Origin: Castellaniella sp044508625
Lineage (GTDB): Bacteria; Pseudomonadota; Gammaproteobacteria; Burkholderiales; Burkholderiaceae_B
Assembly (NCBI GenBank): GCA_044508625.1
Contig: JBIQHJ010000002.1
Coordinates: forward strand, 62,001 to 126,000
Direction of reading: 5' to 3'
DNA: 64,000 nt
Part shown: positions 7,951-18,816 of the stretch, piece by piece
Numbering within the stretch: position 1 is the first letter of the stretch
How the letters are laid out: the number at the start of each line of letters is the position of its first letter
Notes under the pieces: model-generated
The model's database searches: none
Told to the model about the DNA's origin: nothing
What the model saw: the letters and a program-made list of their open reading frames with translations, nothing else
Position numbers and translations under genes: made by a program

Positions 7951-10200
7951 CTAGAAGCGCAGGGTCATGTCCAGCAGGACACGGAAGCCCGTTTCCCGCT
8001 CGCCGTCGTAGGGACGGCTGCTCACGCTGGCCTGGATGCCGGCCTCGAAGGTGTCCGAGGCCTTCCAGCGCAATCCGTAGCCCGCGACCGCGATGCCGGC
8101 CGATCCGTACCCCTGCTGGGCATAGACGCCGGCGCCCAGCATGAAGGATTGCTCCAGGCGGGCCTCGTAGCGCTGGTGGATCGTATGCACCAGCCGCAGG
8201 CTCGGCAGGACCTCCAGGTCGCTGCGCGGGTTGAAGTAGGGGGCGTCCTCCTCCGAATTCCGGGAGGCGGCCACGCCCAGGTCCAGTTCGCCGCGCCAGC
8301 GGGCGGATTCGAAGATCCTCCGCCCGCCATCGAGCGCCAGGGTCCAGCGCCGGTTGCCGTCGCTGAAGCGCATCGCCGAGGCGGCCAGGCGCCAGGCCCC
8401 GCCGTCCGGGCCGTGCCACTGGACGTGGGCGCCCGCGCGATCGGCGTCGATCCCGTTGTGCAGCGCCCGCAGCGGCACGTCCGGCGAAAAGCGCTCGAGG
8501 ACCGCGCCCAGGCTCCAGTGGTCGTCGATGTCGGCGTCCGCGCGCAAGGCCGCGCCGTAGCGGGTGCCGTGGCCGTAGCGGTGCATCGAGGCCTCCAGGT
8601 CCAGGGTGAGGCCGCGGCTGCGCGACTGAGCGCCCGCCAGCAGCCATTGGTGTTCGCCGTGGCCGTCGATGAAGGATCCCTGGGCGTGCCCGCCGCCGGC
8701 GAATGCGCGCCATGGCCCGCCCAGCGGCGGCGAGTACTGCACGGCGCCGATGCTCACGCTGTGCCCGTCGGTGGGCCCCGTCTTGGACGAGAGGTCCCCA
8801 TCGGCCTCGATCCGCAGCTCGGACATCCGGTGCAGGCGCCAGTCGCGCGCCGGCGAGCGGTCGAGGGGTTCCTCGGGAAAACGGGTCCGGAGGTCCTCGA
8901 CCAGCGCCTCGGCCTGCTCCCATTCCTGCAGGTCCAGGGCCACGCGGGCCTGGGCGGCCTCCAGCGCCGGGGCGCGGGGATCCAGGGTCTCCATGCGCTT
9001 GAGCAGCCACTCGGCGCGGCGCGGCTCGCCCTGGCCGCGGTAGAACTCGGCCAGGGCGATGCCCAGCGAGGTGTCGCCGGGCGCGCGCGCCTGCAGGGCC
9101 TCGAGGCGCGCTCGCGCGCCCGCCTGGTCGCCCAGGTCGCGCCGGGCCCAGAGGGCGGCCAGCTCGGCGGCCACGCGCTCGTCGTTGGCCTGCCGCCTGG
9201 GCTGGCCCCTGAGCTGGATCCAGACGGGCGTCCGTTCGAGGGAACGCCGGGCCTGGGCCTCGGCCTCGGCGGGGTGCCCGCTCTCGGACAGGGCGTATGT
9301 CAGGACCGGGGACGGGGGGTCGGCGCGTACCGGGTCCCCGGCCGCGCCGGCGTCCCGCGCCGCGTCCAGGGCGCGCAAGGCTTCCTCGGGCCGGCGCGAT
9401 TCCAGGTAGGCGACGGCCACGGCGCGCAGGGCGTAGGCCGGCACCTCGACGCCGGCGCCGCGCAGGGCCTCGTACTCGGCGATGAGCTCCGCGTACCGGC
9501 GGCGCGCGGCCAGGGCCTGCAGGCGGTCCAGGCGCAGCCGCAGGACGTCCTGGCGGGCCACGGGGCCCAGGGCGGACCAGCGGGCGATCAGCTCCGCGTA
9601 TCCGGCCAGCGCCCGGTCGGCGATCCGGTAGCGTTCCGCCTCGCCCCGGCCGGGCGCTTCGGCCATGCGGGTCCATTGCGCCAGGCGGTCGCCCTCCAGG
9701 CGCCGCCGTGTCGCCGCGTCTATCCATTGTGGATGCCGCCCGGCCAGGTCCAGCGCGGCCTGCGGCATGCCCATGGCGGCCAGGGTCATGGCTTCGCCGA
9801 CCGTGAATTCCGGCCGTTCGGGAAACCGGGCCATGCCGCGCCGGTACAGGTCCAGGGCGCGGTCCCGCTCGCCTTCCTCGCGATACGCCCGGGCGCAGGC
9901 CCCCAGGACGTCCGCGGGCCAGCGGTCCACGGGCGTGGACAGGCGCTCGCAGGCCTCGGCGGCCTCGCCGGAATGCCCGGCCCATCCGGCGACGCGGATG
10001 TGGTCCAGGGTGTATCGCCGGGTCCCCGCGCCACCCCTGTCCAGCCGCCGCAACAGCGCGAGGGCGGGGCCGTGGCTGCCCTCGCGGGCCTGCCGGATGG
10101 CGGTTTCGTAGGCCGCCATGTCGGCGGCCCGGGCGCCGCCGGGGTAGGCGATCAGCATGGCGACGAGCAGGGTGGCGCGCAGGGGCCGTGCCGCGGGCAT
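7951..10200 (-). CDS. pgaA: PgaA, outer-membrane poly-GlcNAc export porin with TPR domain
   Basis: PgaA is the outer-membrane exporter for poly-GlcNAc. The 749-residue product has a signal peptide (ends PGGARAAD), an N-terminal helical repeat region (about 30-450, many Ala/Leu/Arg TPR-like helices such as AYALRAVAVAYLESRRPEEAL) and a C-terminal beta-barrel ending in Phe (MTLRF), the usual barrel terminus. It is the first gene of pgaABCD. The upstream region is the AT-richer 10201-10916 intergenic stretch, where the operon promoter should lie. Confidence 0.93.
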   Translation of the reverse strand: MPAARPLRATLLVAMLIAYPGGARAADMAAYETAIRQAREGSHGPALALLRRLDRGGAGTRRYTLDHIRVAGWAGHSGEAAEACERLSTPVDRWPADVLGACARAYREEGERDRALDLYRRGMARFPERPEFTVGEAMTLAAMGMPQAALDLAGRHPQWIDAATRRRLEGDRLAQWTRMAEAPGRGEAERYRIADRALAGYAELIARWSALGPVARQDVLRLRLDRLQALAARRRYAELIAEYEALRGAGVEVPAYALRAVAVAYLESRRPEEALRALDAARDAGAAGDPVRADPPSPVLTYALSESGHPAEAEAQARRSLERTPVWIQLRGQPRRQANDERVAAELAALWARRDLGDQAGARARLEALQARAPGDTSLGIALAEFYRGQGEPRRAEWLLKRMETLDPRAPALEAAQARVALDLQEWEQAEALVEDLRTRFPEEPLDRSPARDWRLHRMSELRIEADGDLSSKTGPTDGHSVSIGAVQYSPPLGGPWRAFAGGGHAQGSFIDGHGEHQWLLAGAQSRSRGLTLDLEASMHRYGHGTRYGAALRADADIDDHWSLGAVLERFSPDVPLRALHNGIDADRAGAHVQWHGPDGGAWRLAASAMRFSDGNRRWTLALDGGRRIFESARWRGELDLGVAASRNSEEDAPYFNPRSDLEVLPSLRLVHTIHQRYEARLEQSFMLGAGVYAQQGYGSAGIAVAGYGLRWKASDTFEAGIQASVSSRPYDGERETGFRVLLDMTLRF

Positions 10201-10916
10201 GGCGGCTATCCGGCGCGTGTGCGGCCGACTCGGATCCGGGGTGTGCGCATGGTGTCCTCCCTATCGATGCGGCGTCATTCGCGCCTGTTGAGGCATGATA
10301 GGAATCGGGCCGCGGCGGTCGCATGCGCCTCATGCACTAGGCCGGGGCGGCCGCAAGGCCTAGTCCGTCCCGCCGGGAAGCCGCATGTAAGTTTGGCGTA
10401 AGAATAGGGTGCTATTAATACTATTGTCGGATATTGCGCCCATATTGAATCGACAGGATTTCATATATGCGGGCGTGATTGCCTGATATTGCCGGCAGAC
10501 GCCGTATTCACGCGGCATTCAATATGTCTCGCATTTTCCGGCCCTGTTTTACAGGGCCGCGAAAAAATCATTAAGGTCTGTAGGACTTCGTCCTGCGGGC
10601 CTTTTTTTGCGCGCGTTTCCAGCATTCTGGTGTTTTCCCTAGGGCTTCGCGAAAAGTCATAAACGCGCCTTTCCATGTCAGAAACGAAGCGGCGCATATA
10701 AAACCCCTTTGATAATCTGCGCCTGTATTTTTTGAATTCCCAATAAGCACCATCGCCGGATTCCGAAAATAACGATCGGCATTTTCCGATTCTATTTTCA
10801 GGGGGCCGGATCGGCATGGCGATTCATGCATGGATATTGGACGTTCGCGCGTCCTTTATCGAATCGCGGGCTTGGTTTTTCCACCCATACCTATAACGGG
10901 AACAGGAGGCATCATC
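10201..10916. other. Intergenic region between pgaA and the Liv-type transporter; AT-richer, probable promoters and a small transcript
   Basis: This 716-bp divergent intergenic region is clearly lower in GC than its surroundings from about 10390 to 10880. It must hold the promoters of pgaABCD (leftward) and of the transporter operon (rightward). I see two hairpins reading rightward, at 10540-10558 (GGCCCTG/CAGGGCC) and 10575-10601, the second followed by seven T residues. Two open frames on the minus strand (10461-10817 and 10571-10831) run through the hairpins, lack good ribosome sites and look like chance. No known RNA family was recognised. Confidence 0.6.
10575..10608 (+). terminator. Rho-independent terminator in the pgaA upstream region
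   Basis: A 12-bp stem (GGTCTGTAGGAC pairing with GTCCTGCGGGCC, three G-U pairs, TTC loop) is followed directly by TTTTTTT. This is a textbook intrinsic terminator on the plus strand, yet no plus-strand gene ends near it, because pgaA reads the other way. It may end a small RNA starting between about 10390 and 10540. Confidence 0.7.
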
Positions 10917-12290
10917 GTGAAACATCGGAATCTGCGCATCGAAACCCCGCACTCGGCCCCGCGCCGCGGCTTTCTCAGGACCGCCGGCGCGGCCGCCGCG
11001 CTGGCGGCGCCCGCCCTCTACGGCACCCCGGCCCTGGCCCAGCAAAAGCAATACCCCAAGCTCGGCAACTATCCCGATGGCGTGTCCGGCGACACCGTGA
11101 CGGCGGGCCTCACCCTGGACCTGACCGGGCCGTATTCCGCCGAGGGCAACGGCCAAAAGCGCGGCTTCGAGCTGGCTGCCGAGATGATCAACAAAGGCGA
11201 TCCGCGCGTCCGCAAGATCTCGCCGCTCACCAAGGAGGGCATCCTCGGCAAGAAACTCGTCCTGGTCGTCGGCGACGCCGAGACCCGGCCCAACAGCGCC
11301 GTGCAGGCGGCCACGCGCTTCATCCGCCAGGACAAGGTCATGATGGTGGCCGGCAGCGTCAGCAGCTCGGTGGCGATCGCGCTGCAAAACACCTGCGACC
11401 GCGCCAAGACCCTGTATTTCCCCATCATCAGCGGCTCGAGCGACACCACGGGCAAGGACTGCCGCCGCTACGGCTTCCGCCTGTGCCACCACGCCTACAC
11501 GGCCTCCAAGGCCATCGCCCCGGTGCTGGCGCAGGCCTACGGCAAGAACATGAAGGCCATCCACCTGGTGCCGGACTACAACTACGGCCACTCGATCCAC
11601 GAGTTCATGAAGAAATTCACCGAGGAGCAAGGCTGGACCACGATCGACACGCCCCAGATCCACCCCCTGGGGGCCACCGACTACAGCGCCTACATGCTCA
11701 ACATCGCCAACAGCGGCGCCGACATCCTGATCAACCACGACTACGGCGCCGATGCGGTGAACTCGGCCAAGCAGGCCTTCCAGTTCGGCGTGCTCAAGAA
11801 CATGAAGATGTGCGTGCCCTACATGCCCGCCTACATGCTCGAGGAGGTCGGCCCCGAGATCATGGAGGGCGTCTACGGCACGATGGTGTTCTGGCACGCC
11901 TATTCCGAGCAGAACGAGATCGCCCGCGACTTCGTCGAGGCCTACGAGGCCAAGTACGGCGCCAAGCCGCGCGATCCCGAGCACAACGCCTACATGACCA
12001 CGCTGCTGTGGGCCGACGCGATCGAGCGCGCCGGCACCTTCCATCCGGCCGAGGTGGTCAAGGCGCTCGAGGACAGCATCAACCACAAGCGTCCCTACAC
12101 CATGGGCGGCGAGGCGTACTTCCGCGCCGAGGACCATGACGGCGCGGCCAACTTCACCATCGTCCGCGGCAAGAAACCGTCCGAGATCAAGGACAAGGAC
12201 GACCTGGTGGACATCGTGGCGGTCGCCGACGGGGTCGCGACCCTGCCGCCGGTCGGCTACGCGGGCTGCCAGATGACCGACTACACCTAG
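10917..12290 (+). CDS. Tat-exported ABC transporter substrate-binding protein, Liv/urea-amide type
   Basis: This 457-residue periplasmic binding protein starts at a GTG (10917) fixed by a perfect AGGAGG 7 bases upstream. It has a twin-arginine signal (RRGFLRTAG) ending LAQQK, so it is exported folded. The body is a type I periplasmic-binding fold of the Leu/Ile/Val and urea/amide group (GLTLDLTGPYSAEGNGQKRG; DAETRPNSAVQAATRFI). It heads an importer operon. The neighbouring CoA ligase suggests a small carboxylic acid, amide or related carbon source rather than an amino acid, but the ligand cannot be read from sequence. Confidence 0.85.
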   Translation: MKHRNLRIETPHSAPRRGFLRTAGAAAALAAPALYGTPALAQQKQYPKLGNYPDGVSGDTVTAGLTLDLTGPYSAEGNGQKRGFELAAEMINKGDPRVRKISPLTKEGILGKKLVLVVGDAETRPNSAVQAATRFIRQDKVMMVAGSVSSSVAIALQNTCDRAKTLYFPIISGSSDTTGKDCRRYGFRLCHHAYTASKAIAPVLAQAYGKNMKAIHLVPDYNYGHSIHEFMKKFTEEQGWTTIDTPQIHPLGATDYSAYMLNIANSGADILINHDYGADAVNSAKQAFQFGVLKNMKMCVPYMPAYMLEEVGPEIMEGVYGTMVFWHAYSEQNEIARDFVEAYEAKYGAKPRDPEHNAYMTTLLWADAIERAGTFHPAEVVKALEDSINHKRPYTMGGEAYFRAEDHDGAANFTIVRGKKPSEIKDKDDLVDIVAVADGVATLPPVGYAGCQMTDYT

Positions 12291-12299
12291 GAGGGCCTT

Positions 12300-12333
12300 G
12301 CGGCGCCTCCGCCCGCGGGGGCGCGGGCGCCGC
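12300..12333 (+). promoter_or_regulatory. Intra-operon hairpin between binding protein and permease genes
   Basis: GCGGCGCC at 12300-12307 pairs with GGCGCCGC at 12326-12333 around a GC-rich loop. There is no T-tract, so it is more likely an RNA-stabilising or attenuating hairpin than a terminator. Such hairpins after binding-protein genes commonly give more binding protein than permease. Confidence 0.5.
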
Positions 12334-12361
12334 TTTCCATCCAACCATGACAGGGGGGCAT

Positions 12362-13237
12362 ATGCCTGGAATCGGCTTGTTCATGTCACAGGTCTTCAAT
12401 GGGCTGGCGCTGGGGATACTGCTCTCCCTGATCGCCGCCGGCCTGACCATCATCTACGGCACGCTGGGCGTGATCAATTTCGCGCACGGCGCGCTGTTCG
12501 TCGTGGGCGCGTACGCGGGCTTCTCGACCTACATGGCCTCGGGATCCTTCGTGCTGAGCATCGCCGCGGGCGCGGTGGCGGCGATGGTCGTGGGGCTCGC
12601 GCTCGAGCGCGGCCTCATCCGCCGGTTCTACGCCCGGCCCGTCGAGGACCAGATCCTCGTCACCTTCGGCATCAGCATCGTGCTGGTCGAGATCATCCGC
12701 GGCATCTATGGCGGCATCGGCCAGCGCGTGCCGGTGCCCTCCTGGGGCGAGGGGGTCGTCGACATGGGCTTCGTGACGTATCCGCTGTACCGCATCGAGA
12801 TCCTGGCGATCGCCACGGCGGCGCTGGGCCTGTGCTGGCTGGTGCTGTATCGCACACGCCTGGGGCTGATCGTGCGCTCGGGCATCGAGGACGCGCTGAT
12901 GGTGCGGCTGCTGGGCATCGACATCCAGCGGGCGTTCCTCGTCGTGTTCGGGGTGGGGGCGGCGGCGGCCGGGTTCGCCGGCATGATCTACGCGCCGATC
13001 GTGTCCATCGTGCCGGACATGGGCTTTCGCGTGCTGATCCAGTCTTTCGTGGTGGTGGTGCTGGGCGGGGTGGGCTCCTTTCCGGGGGCGATCCTGGGCG
13101 GGCTGGTGGCGGGCCAGATCCTCAGCCTGACCTCGCTGTTCAACCCCGTGTATTCGGACGTCATGCTGTTCGCGGCGATGGCGTTGATCTTGATCGTCCG
13201 GCCGCAAGGGCTGCTGGGCGTGGAGGGCAGGGCATGA
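12362..13237 (+). CDS. Liv-type ABC transporter permease (LivH)
   Basis: This 291-residue inner-membrane permease has about eight membrane helices and LivH hallmarks (IAAGLTIIYGTLGVINFAHG; LLGIDIQRAFLVVFGVGAA). I start at 12362, after a G-rich ribosome site (AGGGGGG), rather than at the ATG at 12347, which has none. The stop overlaps the next gene by ATGA. It forms the membrane channel with the LivM half of the following fusion protein. Confidence 0.9.
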   Translation: MPGIGLFMSQVFNGLALGILLSLIAAGLTIIYGTLGVINFAHGALFVVGAYAGFSTYMASGSFVLSIAAGAVAAMVVGLALERGLIRRFYARPVEDQILVTFGISIVLVEIIRGIYGGIGQRVPVPSWGEGVVDMGFVTYPLYRIEILAIATAALGLCWLVLYRTRLGLIVRSGIEDALMVRLLGIDIQRAFLVVFGVGAAAAGFAGMIYAPIVSIVPDMGFRVLIQSFVVVVLGGVGSFPGAILGGLVAGQILSLTSLFNPVYSDVMLFAAMALILIVRPQGLLGVEGRA

Positions 13238-15153
13238 GCAGGAACGACGATTCCGTGGCGATCCAGCCGGGCGCGGCGGCACCCGCCGGCGGGCAGGCCG
13301 GCGCCGTGCCGGCGGTGGCCGGCGGCCTTCGGCGCCGCTACAAGGTCGAGGCCCTGACCGTCATCGTGCTGGCGGTGGCGCCTTTCCTCGCGCCCCTCGT
13401 GGGCGCGGGCCCCGACCTGCTGGGCCGGGTGCTGATCTGGGGCCTGTTCGGCCTGGGCTTCGACCTGCTGTTCGGCTATGCGGGGCTGCTGTCCTTCGGC
13501 CAGGCCGCCTTCTATGGCACCGGCGCCTTCGTGACGGCATACCTGATGACGAGCGGCCTGGTCGAAAACATGCTGCTCGCCCTCGCCCTGTCGGTGGTGG
13601 TGGCGGCGGTGCTGGGCCTGGCGATCGGCTATCTCACCCTCAGGCGCAGCGGCATCTATTTCGCGATGAGCACGCTCGCCTTCGCGGAAATGATCTATTT
13701 CCTCGAGTTCGGGCCCCTGCGCGACTGGACCGGCGGCGAGAACGGCATACCCGGCATTCCCGAGGCCTCGGTCGACCTGGGCTTCTTCAGCTACGCGATC
13801 TCGCCGGGCTGGCCGATGTACATCTTCCTCGCCGTGATGTTCTTCATCGGCTTCGTGCTGGCCCGGCGGATCTCGTTCTCGCCGTTCGGGGTCATCCTGA
13901 CCGCGATCCGCGACAATCCGCAGCGCGCCATGGCCGTGGGCCACCGCATCCAGTCCTACAAGCTCGCGATCTTCGTGGTCGCGGCCGCCTACGGGGGCAT
14001 CGCCGGCGGCCTGCTCGGCCTGTTCCAGGGCTACATGCCGCCCGACGCCTTCAACATCCACACTTCCGCCGAGGTCGTCATCCAGACGGTGATGGGCGGG
14101 GCGGGGACGCTGTTCGGCCCCTTGCTCGGGGCGCTGATCTGGCTGTACCTCTTTGAGGTGCTGCAGTTCGTCGACGCGGTGGGGCCGTACTGGCGCCTGA
14201 TCCTGGGGGTGATCTTCGTGGTGCTGGTGACGGTGTTCCGGCGCGGCATCTGCGGCGAGTTCATCGCCTGGCAGGCGCGCCGCGCGACCCGGCGGGTCGC
14301 CGCCGCCATGGGCTCGGGCGCGCCGGCCGGCGCGGCCGCCGCCATGCGCGCCGACCACCATCGCCTGGTCATGCGCGAATCGCCGCCCGTGCCGGCCGGC
14401 ACCCCGGTCCTGCGGGCCGACAACATCGCCAAGCACTACGGCGGGCTCAAGGCCGTCAAGGGCGTCTCGATCGAGGTCCGCGAGGGCGAGCTGCGCGGCC
14501 TGATCGGGCCCAACGGCGCGGGCAAGTCGACGTTCTTCCGCATGCTGGCCGGCGAGATCCCGCCGACCTCCGGCACCGTGCACCTGCGCGGGGCCGAGAT
14601 CACCGGGATCGGCGTCACCCGCGTCTGCCAGCTCGGCATGAGCAAGTCCTACCAGGTCAACGAGCTGTTCGACGCGCTCACGGTGCGCCAGAACATCCTG
14701 ATGTCGGTCCTCGGCCAAAAGCGCGGCTCCTTCCGCTTCGACGCCCTGGCGACCGTCGAGGGCGTGGACGGATGCCATACGCAGGTCGAGGCGGCGATCG
14801 ACATGGTCGAGCTCACGGCCCGCGCCGATACGCCGGTCCACGAGCTGTCGTACGGGGAAAAGCGCCGGGTCGAGATCGGCCTCGCGCTCGCCACCGGCGC
14901 CAACGTGCTGCTGCTCGACGAGCCGCTCGCGGGCATGAGCCCCGAGGAGCGCGTGCACGCCGTGGCCCTGCTCAAGACCATCCGCCGCGGCCGCACGGTG
15001 CTCATCGTCGAGCATGACATGGACGCCATGTTCGAGCTCGCCGACCGCATCACCGTGCTGTACGACGGCAATTTCCTGGCCGAGGGCACGCCCGAGGAAA
15101 TCAAGGCCAACCAGTCCGTACAGGACGCCTACCTGGGAGGGTTCGGACAATGA
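13234..15153 (+). CDS. Fused Liv-type permease-ATPase (LivM-LivG in one chain)
   Basis: This 639-residue protein combines two normally separate subunits. Residues about 35-355 are a LivM permease (DLLFGYAGLLSFGQAAFYG; RDNPQRAMAVGHRIQSYKLA). After an Ala/Arg-rich linker (about 355-390) comes a complete LivG ATPase with Walker A GPNGAGKST, signature LSYGEKRRVEIGLALA and Walker B LLLDEP. The frame is continuous with no stop or start between the halves. It overlaps both neighbours by ATGA. Fusions of this type occur in some proteobacterial importers; here it implies a fixed one-to-one ATPase-permease coupling. Confidence 0.9.
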   Translation: MSRNDDSVAIQPGAAAPAGGQAGAVPAVAGGLRRRYKVEALTVIVLAVAPFLAPLVGAGPDLLGRVLIWGLFGLGFDLLFGYAGLLSFGQAAFYGTGAFVTAYLMTSGLVENMLLALALSVVVAAVLGLAIGYLTLRRSGIYFAMSTLAFAEMIYFLEFGPLRDWTGGENGIPGIPEASVDLGFFSYAISPGWPMYIFLAVMFFIGFVLARRISFSPFGVILTAIRDNPQRAMAVGHRIQSYKLAIFVVAAAYGGIAGGLLGLFQGYMPPDAFNIHTSAEVVIQTVMGGAGTLFGPLLGALIWLYLFEVLQFVDAVGPYWRLILGVIFVVLVTVFRRGICGEFIAWQARRATRRVAAAMGSGAPAGAAAAMRADHHRLVMRESPPVPAGTPVLRADNIAKHYGGLKAVKGVSIEVREGELRGLIGPNGAGKSTFFRMLAGEIPPTSGTVHLRGAEITGIGVTRVCQLGMSKSYQVNELFDALTVRQNILMSVLGQKRGSFRFDALATVEGVDGCHTQVEAAIDMVELTARADTPVHELSYGEKRRVEIGLALATGANVLLLDEPLAGMSPEERVHAVALLKTIRRGRTVLIVEHDMDAMFELADRITVLYDGNFLAEGTPEEIKANQSVQDAYLGGFGQ

Positions 15154-15854
15154 GCCTGCTGACCGCCGAACGCGTCAATACCTATTACGGGGATTCCCAT
15201 ATCCTGTTCGACGTCTCGATCGAGATCCGCGAGAACGAGGTCGTGGCCCTGCTCGGGCGCAATGGCGCGGGCAAGTCCACCTTGCTCAAGACCCTCGCGG
15301 GCGCCCTGACCCCCAAATCGGGGTCGATCGAGTTCGCGGGCACGTCGATCCACGACAAGCCGGCCCACCAGATCGCCCGCCTGGGCCTGCAGCTCGTCCC
15401 CGAGGAACGCCGGGTGATCGGCGGGATCACCGTCCACGAAAACCTCAAGCTCGCGGCCATGACGGCGGACAAGCCGCTCGACTACGGCGAGATCTACCGC
15501 ACCTTCCCGCGGCTGGACGAGCGCCGCGGCAACAAGGGGCGCGAGCTCTCGGGCGGCGAGCAGCAGATGGTGGCGATCGCGCGGGCGATGATCCGCGATG
15601 CGCGCCTGATCCTGCTGGACGAGCCCTTCGAAGGCCTGGCGCCCCTGATCGTGCGCGACCTGATGCGCGTATGCCAGCAACTCGCCGAGCAGGGCCGCAC
15701 GATCCTGGTCGTCGAACAGAACGTCGCGGCGGCCCTGTCCATGGCCAGCCGCTGCTATTTGCTCAACACCGGCCATGTCGTCTTCAGCGGCAGCAGCGAC
15801 GAGCTGCGCGCCCGCGCCGACGTCATGAACCGGTACCTGGGCGTTGCCGCCTGA
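15150..15854 (+). CDS. Liv-type ABC transporter ATP-binding protein (LivF)
   Basis: This 234-residue ATPase is the second nucleotide-binding subunit of the importer. It shows Walker A LGRNGAGKSTLLKTL, the LivF-type region LVPEERRVIGGITVHENL, signature LSGGEQQMVAIARAM and Walker B LILLDEPFEGLAP. It starts inside the preceding gene's stop (ATGA). The transporter operon ends here or continues 66 bp later into the ligase gene, which has its own ribosome binding site. Confidence 0.92.
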   Translation: MSLLTAERVNTYYGDSHILFDVSIEIRENEVVALLGRNGAGKSTLLKTLAGALTPKSGSIEFAGTSIHDKPAHQIARLGLQLVPEERRVIGGITVHENLKLAAMTADKPLDYGEIYRTFPRLDERRGNKGRELSGGEQQMVAIARAMIRDARLILLDEPFEGLAPLIVRDLMRVCQQLAEQGRTILVVEQNVAAALSMASRCYLLNTGHVVFSGSSDELRARADVMNRYLGVAA

Positions 15855-15920
15855 GCGGCCGCCCCGCAGGGCCGCGGGGATCCCGCGGCACTCACCAATC
15901 CGCATGACAGGAGGTCAGCA

Positions 15921-17900
<1,980 letters not shown>

Positions 17901-17970
17901 CGTCAGGCGGTCCATGATGTGATACGCGCCGCGTGCGGCGCTCGTCGTACTTTATGTTGAGGGTCGTGCC

Positions 17971-18747
17971 ATGCGATTCAATCCAGGAGTGCGTTTCGCA
18001 TTGAGTTGTTCCGTTCAAGACATCCCCGACGCGACCGTGCTCGAGGATCCGGGCTGCGGCCGGCCGCGCCTGATGTTCCCGGCGACGGGGGTGCTGCTGG
18101 TTTCCAGCGACACCGGCCACTGGGTGGTGTCGTCCTCGCGCGCCATCTGGCTGGCGGCGCGCGGCCGGCACCACATCCGGGCCCTGGGCAATGTGCGGCT
18201 CAAGACTTTTCTCTTCGAGCCCGATTGCTCGCCCGACCTGCCGGCGCAGAGCTGCGTGCTGCACGTCACCCCGCTGTTGCGCGAGGTGATGCGCTCGCTG
18301 ACGCGCTACGGCAACCCGGCCAGGCCCAGCCGCAAGGCGGCCCTGCTGGGCGAGCTCCTGCTGGAAAAGGTCATCGACCGGGCGCCGGCGCCCATCGAGC
18401 TGCCCGAGCCGCGCGATCCGCGCCTGGCGGTGATCTGCGCCCGCATCCAGCTCCATCCGGACGACGCCACCACCCTCGGGCAGTTCGCCGCCGGCATGGG
18501 CTGCAGCGAGCGCACGCTCCACCGCCTGTTCCTCCAGGAAACGGGGATGAGCTTCACCGTCTGGCGCCATCAGGCCAAGCTGCGCCTGGCGCTCGAGTGG
18601 CTGGCGCAGGGGCGTTCGATCCTTGACATCTCCCTGGACCTGGGCTATCAAAACCAGGGCGCCTTCACCGCCATGTTCCGCAAGTACCTCGGCATGGCGC
18701 CCAGCCAGTACGCCGCCCGCCCCGCGCCCGAGGCCGTTCCCGCCTGA
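17971..18747 (+). CDS. AraC-family transcriptional regulator
   Basis: This 258-residue protein has an N-terminal cupin-like sensing domain (about 1-140; GHWVVSSSRAIWLAARGRHH) and a C-terminal pair of helix-turn-helix motifs (FAAGMGCSERTLHRLFLQET and LDLGYQNQGAFTAMFRKYLG). It is like the NimR/YeaM group. It lies 70 bp after the CoA ligase on the same strand and probably controls the importer-ligase operon in response to the transported compound. A short perfect inverted repeat (17926-17941) sits just upstream. Confidence 0.85.
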   Translation: MRFNPGVRFALSCSVQDIPDATVLEDPGCGRPRLMFPATGVLLVSSDTGHWVVSSSRAIWLAARGRHHIRALGNVRLKTFLFEPDCSPDLPAQSCVLHVTPLLREVMRSLTRYGNPARPSRKAALLGELLLEKVIDRAPAPIELPEPRDPRLAVICARIQLHPDDATTLGQFAAGMGCSERTLHRLFLQETGMSFTVWRHQAKLRLALEWLAQGRSILDISLDLGYQNQGAFTAMFRKYLGMAPSQYAARPAPEAVPA

Positions 18748-18762
18748 GGGCGGCTTGCGCCG

Positions 18763-18791
18763 GGAACGGTTCGGCACGACACTGCATCCAA
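18763..18791 (+). promoter_or_regulatory. Predicted ECF-sigma promoter of the sigma gene (GGAACG-N16-CATCCAA)
   Basis: GGAACG at 18763-18768 and CATCCAA at 18785-18791 are separated by exactly 16 bases and end 25 bases before the sigma factor start. GGAAC plus TCCAA at this spacing fits the RpoE-type pattern (GGAAC, then about 18-19 bases, then TCNAA). The same motif with the same spacing occurs before the divergent target operon, which points to autoregulation. Confidence 0.62.
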
Positions 18792-18816
18792 TGAGATTCG
18801 TCGATGAGGAGGATCT

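Noticed and set aside
5851..10401. Very long open frames opposite pgaA-pgaB (up to about 1500 codons on the plus strand, and a third-frame minus one at 6242-10333)
   Set aside because: They are shadows of the real genes caused by high GC at third codon positions; the translations are Arg/Gly/Ala-rich with no domain, and the pga motifs on the minus strand are unmistakable.
10461..10831. Two short minus-strand open frames (118 and 86 codons) upstream of pgaA
   Set aside because: They overlap each other and run through the terminator hairpin, have no good ribosome site and resemble nothing known.
10917..15854. Reading the first importer as a urea transporter (Urt)
   Set aside because: The binding protein is in the wider urea/amide/Liv group, but no urease or urea amidolyase gene is near and the operon leads into a CoA ligase.
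17926..17941. Perfect hairpin GCGCCGC-GT-GCGGCGC after the CoA ligase as a terminator
   Set aside because: No T-tract follows and the loop is only two bases; it could be an operator but evidence is thin.
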